A stretch of 64,000 bases of DNA from Kurthia sibirica (GTDB lineage Bacteria; Bacillota; Bacilli; Bacillales_A; Planococcaceae): the NCBI RefSeq assembly GCF_003143975.1, contig NZ_QFVR01000014.1, positions 1-64,000 on the forward strand, read 5' to 3'. The notes beneath the pieces are model-generated. The model did not search any database. It worked only from the letters and a program-made list of their open reading frames with translations, and was not told the origin of the DNA. Every line of letters begins with the position of its first letter. Positions within the stretch are counted from its first letter, which is position 1. Below are positions 45,460 through 53,246 of this stretch, piece after piece. The position numbers and the translations under genes are program-made.

Positions 45460-45786
45460 TCATTGCTCCTTCGAATGAATTTCTGCTATTTGAATTAATT
45501 GTTCAATATGTGCATCTGCAATTCGATAAAATATTTGTTTACCACGACGTGTTGATGAAGCGATATGATGTTCTTTTAAATACAAGAGATGATGAGAAGC
45601 CGTAGCAGTTGAACTACCAATGAATTGCGCGACATCTTTGACACAGAGTTCTTCTTTATGCACAAGAGCATACATGATTTTTAAACGAGTGGTATCTGCT
45701 AACGCTTTAAAAATTTGGGCCATATCTTGTAGTTTATGACGATGAATTTCTTCTTTTAACTCCAATAAATAGGGCGAATCCGTCAT
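45460..45786 (-). CDS. cadC: ArsR/SmtB-family metal repressor
   Basis: About 108 aa; ATG at 45786 has GAGGGG upstream. The HTH includes VAQFIGSSTATASHHLLYL. The C-terminal helix has D-x-H...H-x-x-E in ADAHIEQLIQIAEIHSKE, with the spacing of the Zn site of SmtB. The classic CadC motif ELCVCD reads ELCVKD, so one Cys of the Cd/Pb site is missing. It should therefore be mainly a Zn-type sensor. An operator palindrome lies 17 bp upstream. Confidence 0.9.
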   Translation of the reverse strand: MTDSPYLLELKEEIHRHKLQDMAQIFKALADTTRLKIMYALVHKEELCVKDVAQFIGSSTATASHHLLYLKEHHIASSTRRGKQIFYRIADAHIEQLIQIAEIHSKEQ

Positions 45787-45802
45787 AATCATCCCCTCAC
45801 AT

Positions 45803-45818
45803 TCAAATATTCATTTGA
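45803..45818. promoter_or_regulatory. CadC/SmtB-type operator
   Basis: TCAAATATTCATTTGA, perfect 6-bp arms TCAAAT/ATTTGA around ATTC, next to the repressor start. The form matches sites of ArsR-family zinc and cadmium repressors. Confidence 0.7.
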
Positions 45819-45924
45819 TTGTCTACAGTATATCTAAAATGTACTGTTTTTTCAAAATATTCATGAAGTCATTTGAATCTTTACATAAATTTGCGTATTG
45901 TGAAGGTATGAAGGAGCTGTTCAT

Positions 45925-46908
45925 ATGCGTAAAGGAATACATAATCAATTAATCGATGTACCTGGTATCAAGTTGGGTCACCAAACGCTCTATAAAAAGT
46001 TAAATGATGCGGACACAATTTGTACTGGTGTCACAGCAATTTTGCCACATGGAGGCAATCTTTTTTTGAATAAAATACCGGCTGCAAGCTTCGTCCTAAA
46101 CGGTTTCGGAAAATCAGTGGGCCTTGTACAAATCGCTGAACTTGGCGTCCTAGAATCACCTATTATGCTGACGAATACCTTTAGTGTTAGCGCGGTCTTA
46201 GATGGCACTATGACCTATATGCTCGACCAAAACCCAACAATTGGAGATACGACAAGTTCATTGAATATTGTCGTCGGTGAGTGTAACGATAGCTATTTAA
46301 ATAGCATGCGTTTACGCGCCATACAGCCGAGTGATGCACTTGCTGCGCTTCATCATGCCACGTCTAGTCCTTTCGAACAAGGAGCTGTTGGTGCAGGTAA
46401 GGGAATGATTTGCTATGAACAAAAAGGGGGCATCGGTTCATCTTCGCGTATTGTCGAGATGGCAGATCAACCATTCGTCGTTGGCGTATTGGCCTTAACG
46501 AATTTCGGAAATGCCGGCGAATGTAAGATGGCTAGTTGGTCCGACAAAGATATAGATAAACCGGATGGTTCCGTCATCATTATTGTGGCTACAGATGCAC
46601 CATTATCTGATCGCCAACTGCAGCGTTTAGCTAAACGTGCTGCCATCGGTTTAGGTCGTACAGGGACACATATTCACAATGGTAGTGGCGATATTATACT
46701 GGCCTTCTCTACCGGCTACACTATCCCCCACAATCAAGATGATCCACTCTCTACTCCACAACGTTTTGTACGTGACGATAGTAAGCTTATGAATTTCCTT
46801 TTTACAGCAACAGTCGAAGCGACGGAAGAAGCAGTTTATCAATCACTTATTCATGCCGAAACAACGATTGGTCGACAAGGACGCCAGATTGACAAAGCGC
46901 TATTTTAA
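45925..46908 (+). CDS. P1-family (DmpA-like) aminopeptidase
   Basis: A 327-aa Ntn-type peptidase of the S58/P1 family (DmpA, BapA). N-terminal motif DVPGIKLGHQTL (about 12-23) and the self-cleavage region GGIGSSSRIV (about 171), where the Gly-Ser bond would be cut to free the nucleophile Ser. Members act on D- or beta-amino-acid amides or peptides; the substrate is unknown. GAAGGAGC precedes the ATG. Confidence 0.9.
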   Translation: MRKGIHNQLIDVPGIKLGHQTLYKKLNDADTICTGVTAILPHGGNLFLNKIPAASFVLNGFGKSVGLVQIAELGVLESPIMLTNTFSVSAVLDGTMTYMLDQNPTIGDTTSSLNIVVGECNDSYLNSMRLRAIQPSDALAALHHATSSPFEQGAVGAGKGMICYEQKGGIGSSSRIVEMADQPFVVGVLALTNFGNAGECKMASWSDKDIDKPDGSVIIIVATDAPLSDRQLQRLAKRAAIGLGRTGTHIHNGSGDIILAFSTGYTIPHNQDDPLSTPQRFVRDDSKLMNFLFTATVEATEEAVYQSLIHAETTIGRQGRQIDKALF

Positions 46909-46948
46909 TAGTTCTTACTAAGGACTAACCGCTAGATTATCAAAGAAT

Positions 46949-46988
46949 AAAAAAGGAGAAGCGGCGCTTGAAGCCGTTTCTCCTTTTT
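46949..46988. terminator. Terminator, P1 peptidase/crcB
   Basis: AAAAGGAGAAGCGGC pairs with GCCGTTTCTCCTTTT (one G-U), T and A tracts on both sides; convergent genes. Confidence 0.85.
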
Positions 46989-47028
46989 CATGTGAATATT
47001 TAGGAAGTAAGTATCGTTCATCCCTATT

Positions 47029-47376
47029 TTATAAGGTATAACCAAGGACCACCGCTATAAAGCTAAAAATAATCATGCAAAGACAGTAGTATAGGCATAT
47101 ATTATAACGTTTAGCATCCAATAATCTAAACGCATCAAATGCAAAACTTGAAAATGTCGTGAAACCACCAAGTACACCTGTTATAAAAATCGCTGAAAAA
47201 ATAGGTTCATCAAGTGTATGGTGCACAGCCCAACCACTAAAAAATGAACCGATGCTATTGACGATGACCGTTGCAATTAGAGATGGACGGTGATATTTTG
47301 TAACGAGTCGTATCACACAGTAACGCAACACTGCACCGATTCCACCCCCACAGGCAATCAGTAAAAGAAGTATCAT
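47029..47376 (-). CDS. crcB: CrcB/Fluc fluoride channel subunit
   Basis: A 115-aa protein with four membrane helices. Family motifs GGGIGAVLRYCV (about 8) and TTFSSFAFDAFRLLD (about 75-89), with GVLGGFTTFS. Fluc channels export fluoride as dual-topology dimers or as heterodimers of two genes, as here. It overlaps the upstream crcB by 4 bp. Confidence 0.93.
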   Translation of the reverse strand: MILLLLIACGGGIGAVLRYCVIRLVTKYHRPSLIATVIVNSIGSFFSGWAVHHTLDEPIFSAIFITGVLGGFTTFSSFAFDAFRLLDAKRYNICLYYCLCMIIFSFIAVVLGYTL

Positions 47377-47738
47377 TTTTTATGTAGAACTCCTTTCGTC
47401 GCAAGCAACCAACCACATGAAGTAAGTGCAATACAAACTAATGGCATACCTACTGCATAGGCTGCTGCCATTAGTGGTGTTCGTTCTAGTAATTGCAACC
47501 ATTGCGTGCAAAAAGCAGAGAATGTTGTAAATGAACCGAGCAATCCTACTAGTAAAAATAATGACATTTTTTTATCTTGCCTTGTCCTATAATAGCCTTG
47601 TAGTAACCCAATCATGAAACTACCTATAACGTTGACGATCCATAATGATAACCAAGTTGTCGTATAGAGCATGACCATACCACGTAAAAATGTCCCGATA
47701 AACCCACCTAAAAAGACAATAGCAAATGTCGAAATCAT
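47373..47738 (-). CDS. crcB: CrcB/Fluc fluoride channel subunit
   Basis: About 121 aa from the ATG at 47738, which overlaps the exonuclease stop by 4 bp (ATGA); a longer frame to 47765 lies further inside that gene. Four helices with GGFIGTFLRGMVM (about 9) and GLLGSFTTFSAFCTQ (about 71). It is the heterodimer partner of the downstream gene. Confidence 0.92.
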   Translation of the reverse strand: MISTFAIVFLGGFIGTFLRGMVMLYTTTWLSLWIVNVIGSFMIGLLQGYYRTRQDKKMSLFLLVGLLGSFTTFSAFCTQWLQLLERTPLMAAAYAVGMPLVCIALTSCGWLLATKGVLHKK

Positions 47739-48490
47739 TGTGCAAGTTCTAGATAGACTGGACAATGATCACTACCTAGGACATGATCATGAATGTCTAC
47801 AGCTACTATTTTATCGCTAAGAGCTTGTGACACGATGATGTAGTCAATACGCCATCCAATATTACGTTCACGAACTTTACTCATATAAGACCACCATGAA
47901 TATCGTTCTGCTACATCTGGGTTTATATGACGGAATGTGTCGATAAATCCTGCTTTTAACAAGCGTGTCATACGTCCTCTTTCTTCATCTGTAAACCCAG
48001 CATTTCCGATGTTTGAACGTGGATTTTTCAAATCTATTTCTTCGTGTGCTACATTTAAATCCCCACAATAAATAACTGGTTTCTCGCTATCCAATTGCTT
48101 TAAATAAGCCTTTAATTCATCTTCCCATTGCAACCGATATTCCAAGCGCGATAAATCTCTTTTAGTATTAGGTGTATAAACCGTCACAAGAAAAAAATCA
48201 TGATATTCTAACGTAATAATACGTCCTTCTTCCTCTGTATCCTGATCACCGACACCATACTTTACAGCTAGTGGTTCATGTTTTGTAAAAATAGCTGTAC
48301 CTGAATAACCTTTTTTCTGTGCATAATTCCAATATTGATAGTAACCCGGCATCTCCAAGTCAATTTGACCGGCCTGACATTTTGATTCTTGAATACAGAA
48401 AAAATCTGCATCAACCGAATTAAAATAATCCATAAATCCTTTTTTCACTGCAGCTCGAATACCATTTACATTCCACGATACTATTTTCAT
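47735..48490 (-). CDS. exoA: Exodeoxyribonuclease III
   Basis: A 251-aa Mg-dependent AP endonuclease/exonuclease III (ExoA/Xth). Motifs: SWNVNGIRAAVKKGF (about 4-18), QESKCQ (about 35), CGDLNVAHEEIDL (about 142) and GSDHCPVYL (about 239). It repairs abasic sites. Its end overlaps the first crcB gene, so fluoride channels may be read from the same transcript. The repeat element copy B lies just upstream. Confidence 0.95.
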   Translation of the reverse strand: MKIVSWNVNGIRAAVKKGFMDYFNSVDADFFCIQESKCQAGQIDLEMPGYYQYWNYAQKKGYSGTAIFTKHEPLAVKYGVGDQDTEEEGRIITLEYHDFFLVTVYTPNTKRDLSRLEYRLQWEDELKAYLKQLDSEKPVIYCGDLNVAHEEIDLKNPRSNIGNAGFTDEERGRMTRLLKAGFIDTFRHINPDVAERYSWWSYMSKVRERNIGWRIDYIIVSQALSDKIVAVDIHDHVLGSDHCPVYLELAQ

Positions 48491-48513
48491 CTAAATTCCT
48501 CCATTATGTAAAA

Positions 48514-48742
48514 GAGCCTGGGACAGAACAAAAATAGTATGTCTCCCATACGAATCATCAAATCAATTGAACGCGCAGAAAACGACGCCTGCTGGAATAG
48601 CATAAGCTGAAACCCCCTCAGAAACGCAGTGACGAGGCGTTTGAAGCCATGTCCGCGGAAATGGATTGAAATGAATAATCCCGTATGATTTTTCGAAATC
48701 ATACGGGATTTTCTCTGTTGAAAATACTTTTGTCTCAGGCTC
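48514..48742 (-). repeat. Intergenic palindromic element, copy B
   Basis: About 229 bp, the second copy of the element at 1528-1732, in the same orientation relative to the upstream gene: it starts 9 bp after the murB stop. Outer arms GAGCCTGAGACA and TGTCCCAGGCTC pair with one mismatch; TTTTACA follows. Inner hairpin ATCCCGTATGATTT with its complement is shared. It carries an extra segment (about 48570-48620) absent from copy A. An open reading frame within it is not a gene. Confidence 0.85.
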
Positions 48743-48751
48743 ATTTATTAA

Positions 48752-49675
48752 TTATTTTATTATGATACGATCTTCACCAACAATTTTAACTTCTGTCTCT
48801 AAATCAATATCAAATTTTTCTTTAACGATGCGTTGAACCATACGGATTGTTTCAATATAATCGGTTGCCGTCGCATTATTTTTGTTAATGATGAAACCGG
48901 CATGTTTCGTAGATACTTCTGCTCCACCAACACCCATTCCCTGCAAGCCACTATCTTGTATAAGCTTCCCAGCAAATTGACCTGGAGGGCGTTTAAAAAC
49001 GCTACCTGCTGAAGGATATTCCAGTGGTTGTTTCGATGTTCGTTTAAATGTAAAATCCTCAATCGTTAAATCAATTGTTTGTTGATCACCTTTTGTTAAT
49101 TCGAAAATAGATGATAAAGCGTAATATCCTTTAGAAGCGATAATACTTTTACGATAACCTAATTCTAGTTGTTGTTTTGACAGGACGACGATATCTCCTT
49201 CAAAAGTAAGTACTTTACAGCTATGGATAACATCATTAATCTCACCACCATAAGCACCAGCGTTCATGGCCATTGCACCACCAACAGATCCTGGAATACC
49301 GCAAGCGAATTCTAATCCAGATAACCCTTCAGCTGCAACCGCTTTTGACACATCAATAATTAAGGCTCCAGCTTGTGCATGTACGGTTGTACCATCGATG
49401 TGAATTTGATCGAGCATCGATAGATTTAACACGATTCCTCGCATACCGCCATCGCGTACAACCATATTAGAGCCGTTGCCTAATAGGAAGATTGGGATAT
49501 CATTTGCACGTGCGTACTTAACTACTGCAGCCGCTTGCTCTTCCGTTTCAGCCATGACAAAAACATCGGCAGGACCGCCAAGTTTAGTCATCGTATATTT
49601 ATTTAGTGGTTCATCTATTTTTACATTCTGTGGATTAACAATTTTAGATAAATCCTGTAGCCATTGTAATTTCAT
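48752..49675 (-). CDS. murB: UDP-N-acetylenolpyruvoylglucosamine reductase MurB
   Basis: About 307 aa from the ATG at 49675; a TTG at 49705 would add ten residues. FAD-binding marks: TKLGGPADVFV (about 30), LGNGSNMVV (about 66), GIPGSVGGAMAMNAGAYGG (about 127-145). The catalytic Ser is in YPSAGSVFKRPPG (about 218). It makes UDP-MurNAc for peptidoglycan. Confidence 0.95.
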   Translation of the reverse strand: MKLQWLQDLSKIVNPQNVKIDEPLNKYTMTKLGGPADVFVMAETEEQAAAVVKYARANDIPIFLLGNGSNMVVRDGGMRGIVLNLSMLDQIHIDGTTVHAQAGALIIDVSKAVAAEGLSGLEFACGIPGSVGGAMAMNAGAYGGEINDVIHSCKVLTFEGDIVVLSKQQLELGYRKSIIASKGYYALSSIFELTKGDQQTIDLTIEDFTFKRTSKQPLEYPSAGSVFKRPPGQFAGKLIQDSGLQGMGVGGAEVSTKHAGFIINKNNATATDYIETIRMVQRIVKEKFDIDLETEVKIVGEDRIIIK

Positions 49676-49755
49676 AGTAAAAAAGCCATTCCCTTCTAGA
49701 TTCAAGTCATATATTAGTATGAATATCCAATAAATATTTTACAAGTAATTCTCTA

Positions 49756-50061
49756 TTAAAGCCACTTTTTAGACCATTTTTCAATTTCATCGATTGCATT
49801 TTTCATATCTTGGCCTTTGTCAGTTAAAGAATACTCAACTCGAACAGGAATTTCAGTGTACACATGTCGTTCTACAAGCTCTTCTTTTTCGAGCTCTTTC
49901 AAACGCTCTGATAATAAGCGACCACTAATAGGAAGATCCATTTGGATTTGATTGAAACGCTGTGGACCATCTAGAAGCTCGTATAATATCAAACCAACCC
50001 ATCTTTTGCCTATTAAATCCATAGCTTTAGATAGTCTTGGACATAGTTCTCTTTGTTCCAT
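49756..50061 (-). CDS. HxlR-family regulator, YodB/HypR-like
   Basis: A 101-aa winged-helix protein. The single N-terminal Cys is in RELCPRLSKAMDLIGKRW, at the place of the redox-sensing Cys6 of YodB. DNA-binding region includes PISGRLLSERLKELEKEELV. HxlR relatives sense quinones, diamide or hypochlorite and control azoreductase or nitroreductase genes. The divergent gene is a YceI-like protein, and an azoreductase gene is about 2 kb away. Confidence 0.87.
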   Translation of the reverse strand: MEQRELCPRLSKAMDLIGKRWVGLILYELLDGPQRFNQIQMDLPISGRLLSERLKELEKEELVERHVYTEIPVRVEYSLTDKGQDMKNAIDEIEKWSKKWL

Positions 50062-50159
50062 TTTCTTTCACCTCGATTTCTTCTATTGTAACGATTTCAG
50101 TGCTAAATGTAAAATCACGTAACTTATTTACATAACGTAACTTACAAACTAATTTCAAT

Positions 50160-50176
50160 TTACTTACTATAAGTAA
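50160..50176. promoter_or_regulatory. Putative HxlR operator
   Basis: TTACTTACTATAAGTAA with arms TTACTT/AAGTAA, in the divergent region about 100 bp from the HxlR gene start. Assignment to HxlR is inference from position. Confidence 0.35.
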
Positions 50177-50326
50177 TTGTTTATTATTACTATCTTTATT
50201 CATGCTTAAACTACTTGATCAAGTGATTTTCACCTGTCCTATCGATAAATGTTTCACGTAATCCATATGGGGAAATGTATAGTGAACGACAACCATTTCA
50301 ATAAATAATTTTATCTCGAATTAAAA

Positions 50327-50344
50327 ACTCTTGATTTCAAGATA
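50327..50344. promoter_or_regulatory. MhqR-like operator 2
   Basis: ACTCTTGATTTCAAGATA differs from operator 1 at three positions. A half-site TATCTCGAATT lies 5 bp to its left (50312-50322). It is 60 bp before the YceI-like gene. Confidence 0.6.
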
Positions 50345-50403
50345 AAATTAAGGTATGCTTATTTCAAGTTAAAAAACACAAACATTTTAGGAGGAAATAT
50401 ACA

Positions 50404-50934
50404 ATGACTAAATCAATTTTTAAATTAGACGGCGCACACTCAAACTTAGGATTCCAAGTAAAACACATGATGATTGCAAAAGTGAAAGGTTCATTCGATA
50501 CTTTTGAGGCACATTTGAACTTAGATCCAGAAGATTTAACAACAGCTGAAATTGAATTCACAATTGATACTGCAAGTATTGATTCACGCAATGAAGATCG
50601 TGATACACATCTACGTTCTGCTGATTTCTTTGATGTCGAAGTTTATCCGAAGATGACATTTGTAGCGACAGATATTAAACGTGTTTCTGATGGCGAATAT
50701 AAATTAACTGGTGACTTTACGATTAAAGGTGTCACTCGCCCAGTTACTTTTGATGTTGAATACGGCGGCAGAGGTATGAATCCATGGGGACTTGAAGTAA
50801 TCGCGTTTGAAGCGGAAGCAAAAATCAACCGCAAAGATTTCGGCCTAACTTGGAATAATGCTCTTGAAACAGGCGGTGTATTAGTAGGCGACGAAATCAA
50901 ACTTAAAGTTGATATCGAAGCAAATCCACTATAA
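50404..50934 (+). CDS. YceI-family lipocalin-like protein
   Basis: A 176-aa YceI-domain protein, probably binding an isoprenoid-type lipid in a beta barrel. Start KLDGAHSNLGFQVKHMM, then FTIDTASIDSRNEDRDTHLR and GVTRPVTFDVEYGG, the typical YceI blocks. No signal peptide, so cytoplasmic. MhqR-like site upstream suggests quinone or electrophile control. Confidence 0.92.
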   Translation: MTKSIFKLDGAHSNLGFQVKHMMIAKVKGSFDTFEAHLNLDPEDLTTAEIEFTIDTASIDSRNEDRDTHLRSADFFDVEVYPKMTFVATDIKRVSDGEYKLTGDFTIKGVTRPVTFDVEYGGRGMNPWGLEVIAFEAEAKINRKDFGLTWNNALETGGVLVGDEIKLKVDIEANPL

Positions 50935-50954
50935 TTATTATTCTTCAACATAAA

Positions 50955-50998
50955 TAAAGATGAGAGAAATGATTTCTATCATTTCTCTCATCTTTTTG
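50955..50998. terminator. Terminator, YceI gene/kinase gene
   Basis: AAAGATGAGAGAAATGA pairs with TCATTTCTCTCATCTTT; convergent genes, T tracts on both strands. Confidence 0.9.
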
Positions 50999-51001
50999 TC
51001 G

Positions 51002-51487
51002 TCATAAATTTTCTAAAAAAGCAGCTGCTTGCTCTCGCGATTTGAAAATAATAATATCTTTATCTTTAATTTCATTCAACCAGGAGTAAATTTGTGGCAA
51101 ACTTTTTTGGGGGAAATCTAAAATCCATTGCTTAAATTCTTCATCGAATGTCATTTCCGTCCACGGCAAATCTTCCCTCGCATTACCAATACGTGATTTT
51201 GCACCATCCAAACATAATTCAAGAGGATAATCCAACAAAAAAACGGTATCGCATTGTTCTAAACGCATAGGAATGGTTCGGTCGTAATTACCATCAATAA
51301 TCCACTTTTCATCTGCCATGATTGCTGTTAAATCTGCATCAAATTCTGATGGCGTTCTATGCGAACGATCTTTTTTATGCCAAAGTAAATCCAGATAAAA
51401 AAGAGGGATGTTTATTTTTTCAGTTAGTTTTCTAGAAAAAGTACTCTTTCCTGCACCAGGGCAACCAATCACTATAATTTTTTTCAT
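51002..51487 (-). CDS. P-loop kinase-like protein (FlaR/topology-modulation type)
   Basis: About 161 aa. Walker A GCPGAGKST (about 8-16), then LDLLWHKKD and DEKWIIDGNYDRT, which are typical of the adenylate-kinase-like 'topology modulation protein FlaR' group. The substrate is unknown. The ATG at 51487 has GAGGTGATG upstream. Confidence 0.85.
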   Translation of the reverse strand: MKKIIVIGCPGAGKSTFSRKLTEKINIPLFYLDLLWHKKDRSHRTPSEFDADLTAIMADEKWIIDGNYDRTIPMRLEQCDTVFLLDYPLELCLDGAKSRIGNAREDLPWTEMTFDEEFKQWILDFPQKSLPQIYSWLNEIKDKDIIIFKSREQAAAFLENL

Positions 51488-51567
51488 CGTCATCACCTCA
51501 TCTGATATTTCTATCATTTATTATATGCATAAATAGGAAGAATAGCGCGATCATAATCAATGAACTC

Positions 51568-51620
51568 AAAAAAAATAAACAGATCGCATTACTCTTGTAG
51601 AAAGAGCCATGCGACCTGTT
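51568..51620 (-). terminator. Terminator of azoR
   Basis: AACAGATCGCAT pairs with ATGCGACCTGTT (one G-U); the minus strand continues TATTTTTTTT. Confidence 0.82.
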
Positions 51621-51636
51621 CAGTACAGTTTAGCTA

Positions 51637-52287
51637 TTAAGCGTTCACTGTTAAATTAGCTAGTTTAGCTACAACTGCTTTAACAGCTTCGTATCCAGCT
51701 TCTTTAATTTCGTCTGCTTTTGCAGGCATAGCGTTATGACCTTCGATGATTACTTCATCGATAATTTCCATACCGAATACACCACCAACGACAGTTTTAA
51801 CGTAATTTACAGCCATTTCCATGCCAGCAGTTTCTGGTGTAGAGTAGATACCGCCACGTGCATTTAATACGATTGCTTTTTTATCAGTTAATAATGATAC
51901 TAAGTTACCGTTTGTATCATATTTGAATGAGAATCCAGCAGCGTATGTGTAATCAAAGAATGTTTGTAATTTAGCAGGAATTGTAAGATTCCATAATGGG
52001 AATGCATAAACAACAACATCTGCATCCGTAATAGCTTGACGTGCTTTCGTTTGAGCAGCCATAACAGCAGCTTCAGCTTCGTTTAACTCTTGACCCTGTG
52101 CTAATTTACCATAGGCATTGAATACTTCTTGGCCAAAATATGGTGTATTTTCTTCGTAAACGTCGTAAGTTGTTACTTCAAGGTTTGCAACATTTTTTGC
52201 TGCTTCCATGAATACTTCGTACATTTTACTTGAAACGCCTTCTGTAGAAGGACGGTTATTTGCTTTTACTACTAATACTTTAGTCAA
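51637..52287 (-). CDS. azoR: FMN-dependent NADH azoreductase
   Basis: A 216-aa flavodoxin-fold azoreductase (AzoR/AcpD family). Marks: the N-terminal VVKANNRPSTEGVSSKMYE, FPLWNLTIPAKLQTFFDYTY (about 95-114) and NARGGIYS (about 147). It reduces azo dyes and quinones with two electrons. The MhqR-like operator 54 bp upstream fits the quinone-response role of B. subtilis AzoR2. Confidence 0.92.
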   Translation of the reverse strand: MTKVLVVKANNRPSTEGVSSKMYEVFMEAAKNVANLEVTTYDVYEENTPYFGQEVFNAYGKLAQGQELNEAEAAVMAAQTKARQAITDADVVVYAFPLWNLTIPAKLQTFFDYTYAAGFSFKYDTNGNLVSLLTDKKAIVLNARGGIYSTPETAGMEMAVNYVKTVVGGVFGMEIIDEVIIEGHNAMPAKADEIKEAGYEAVKAVVAKLANLTVNA

Positions 52288-52340
52288 TGTAATCTCTCCA
52301 TTTTCTCTGGTTGAATAATTTCTTTTTATGAAATAATTAA

Positions 52341-52358
52341 TATCTCAAATTCAAGATA
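52341..52358. promoter_or_regulatory. MhqR-like operator 3
   Basis: TATCTCAAATTCAAGATA differs from operator 1 at two bases. It lies 54 bp before azoR. Confidence 0.72.
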
Positions 52359-52375
52359 GTTACTATATTAAACAA

Positions 52376-52405
52376 TATAAAGAGCATAGTCAATAACTAT
52401 GCTCT
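52376..52405 (-). terminator. Terminator of the FrnE-like gene
   Basis: AGAGCATAGT pairs with ACTATGCTCT; TTTATATTG follows on the minus strand, a weak T tract. Confidence 0.6.
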
Positions 52406-52421
52406 ACAACTTTTGGCCGAA

Positions 52422-53129
52422 TTATATTTCACATGAATCATCTGTACAAACGCCAGCATTTCCGTTACCCATCATTTTAAGAGCTGGATGAATACCTGCT
52501 TCTTCAGCAGCTTTTGTAACAGTTTCTTCAAAAACTTGTGCTGGTTGAGCGCCTGAGATTGCATACTTATTATCAATGACAAAAAATGGTACACCTTGCA
52601 CGCCTAATTCTCTTGCTTGCGCGATGTCAGCTAAAACATCTGTTGCGAAGGTATCATCTGCTAAAACATTTTTCACTTCATCTTCTGAAATACCAACTTC
52701 AGCTGCTAATGCGATTAGTACTGCATCTTGACCAATCTTTTGACCTTCTTCAAAATAACCTTTTAATAAACGTTCAGTTACTTGTTGTTCTTTGCCGATC
52801 GTCGCAGCATATTTTGCTAAACGATGCGCTTTAAATGTATTGGCTGATGCCATTTTATCGAAATCATAGTTTAAGCCAACAGATGCTGCACGTTGTTTAA
52901 TACCTTGCGTTTGGGCTTGTGCTTGTTCTTCAGACATACCATATTTTTTCGATAACATAGAATATACCGTTTCATCTGAGTCCGCTGGTGTTCCTGGATC
53001 TAATTGATAAGCCATATATTCGACTTCGACTTGATCCTTAAACCCTGTAGTTGCTAATGCGTTTTCCAATTCTCTCTTGCCGATATAACAAAATGGACAT
53101 ACATAGTCCGACCATACTTGAATTTTCAT
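52422..53129 (-). CDS. DsbA-family oxidoreductase, FrnE-like
   Basis: A 235-aa thioredoxin-fold protein with an inserted helical domain and active site CPFC (residues 12-15 in SDYVCPFCYIGK). GVPFFVIDNKYAISGAQP (about 177-194) holds the cis-Pro. No signal peptide, so cytoplasmic, as in FrnE/YwbO. It ends with CTDDSC, two further Cys. It may handle thiol stress; next to azoR. Confidence 0.9.
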   Translation of the reverse strand: MKIQVWSDYVCPFCYIGKRELENALATTGFKDQVEVEYMAYQLDPGTPADSDETVYSMLSKKYGMSEEQAQAQTQGIKQRAASVGLNYDFDKMASANTFKAHRLAKYAATIGKEQQVTERLLKGYFEEGQKIGQDAVLIALAAEVGISEDEVKNVLADDTFATDVLADIAQARELGVQGVPFFVIDNKYAISGAQPAQVFEETVTKAAEEAGIHPALKMMGNGNAGVCTDDSCEI

Positions 53130-53193
53130 TATTATTTCACCTCCGATTCATTGTATAGGGCGGTCATATTAAAAAGCAATTATTCTGTTTCCA

Positions 53194-53238
53194 TAAAAAA
53201 AACGTCGTCAAAGGACGCTAAAATCCTTTGACGACGTT
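53194..53238 (-). terminator. Terminator of ppaC
   Basis: AACGTCGTCAAAGGA pairs perfectly with TCCTTTGACGACGTT; TTTTTTTTATG follows on the minus strand. Confidence 0.92.
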
Positions 53239-53246
53239 CCTCTTTT

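Larger units (their letters stand above)
50062..50403. other. 342-bp divergent control region, HxlR/YceI genes
   Basis: Contains a direct repeat CGTAACTTA (50118-50126, 50136-50144), a palindrome TTACTTACTATAAGTAA (50160-50176) and an MhqR-like site (50327-50344). No gene seen. Confidence 0.6.

Noticed and set aside
48487-48744. 85-codon open frame on the minus strand
   Set aside because: It lies within repeat element copy B and has no ribosome site or family match.
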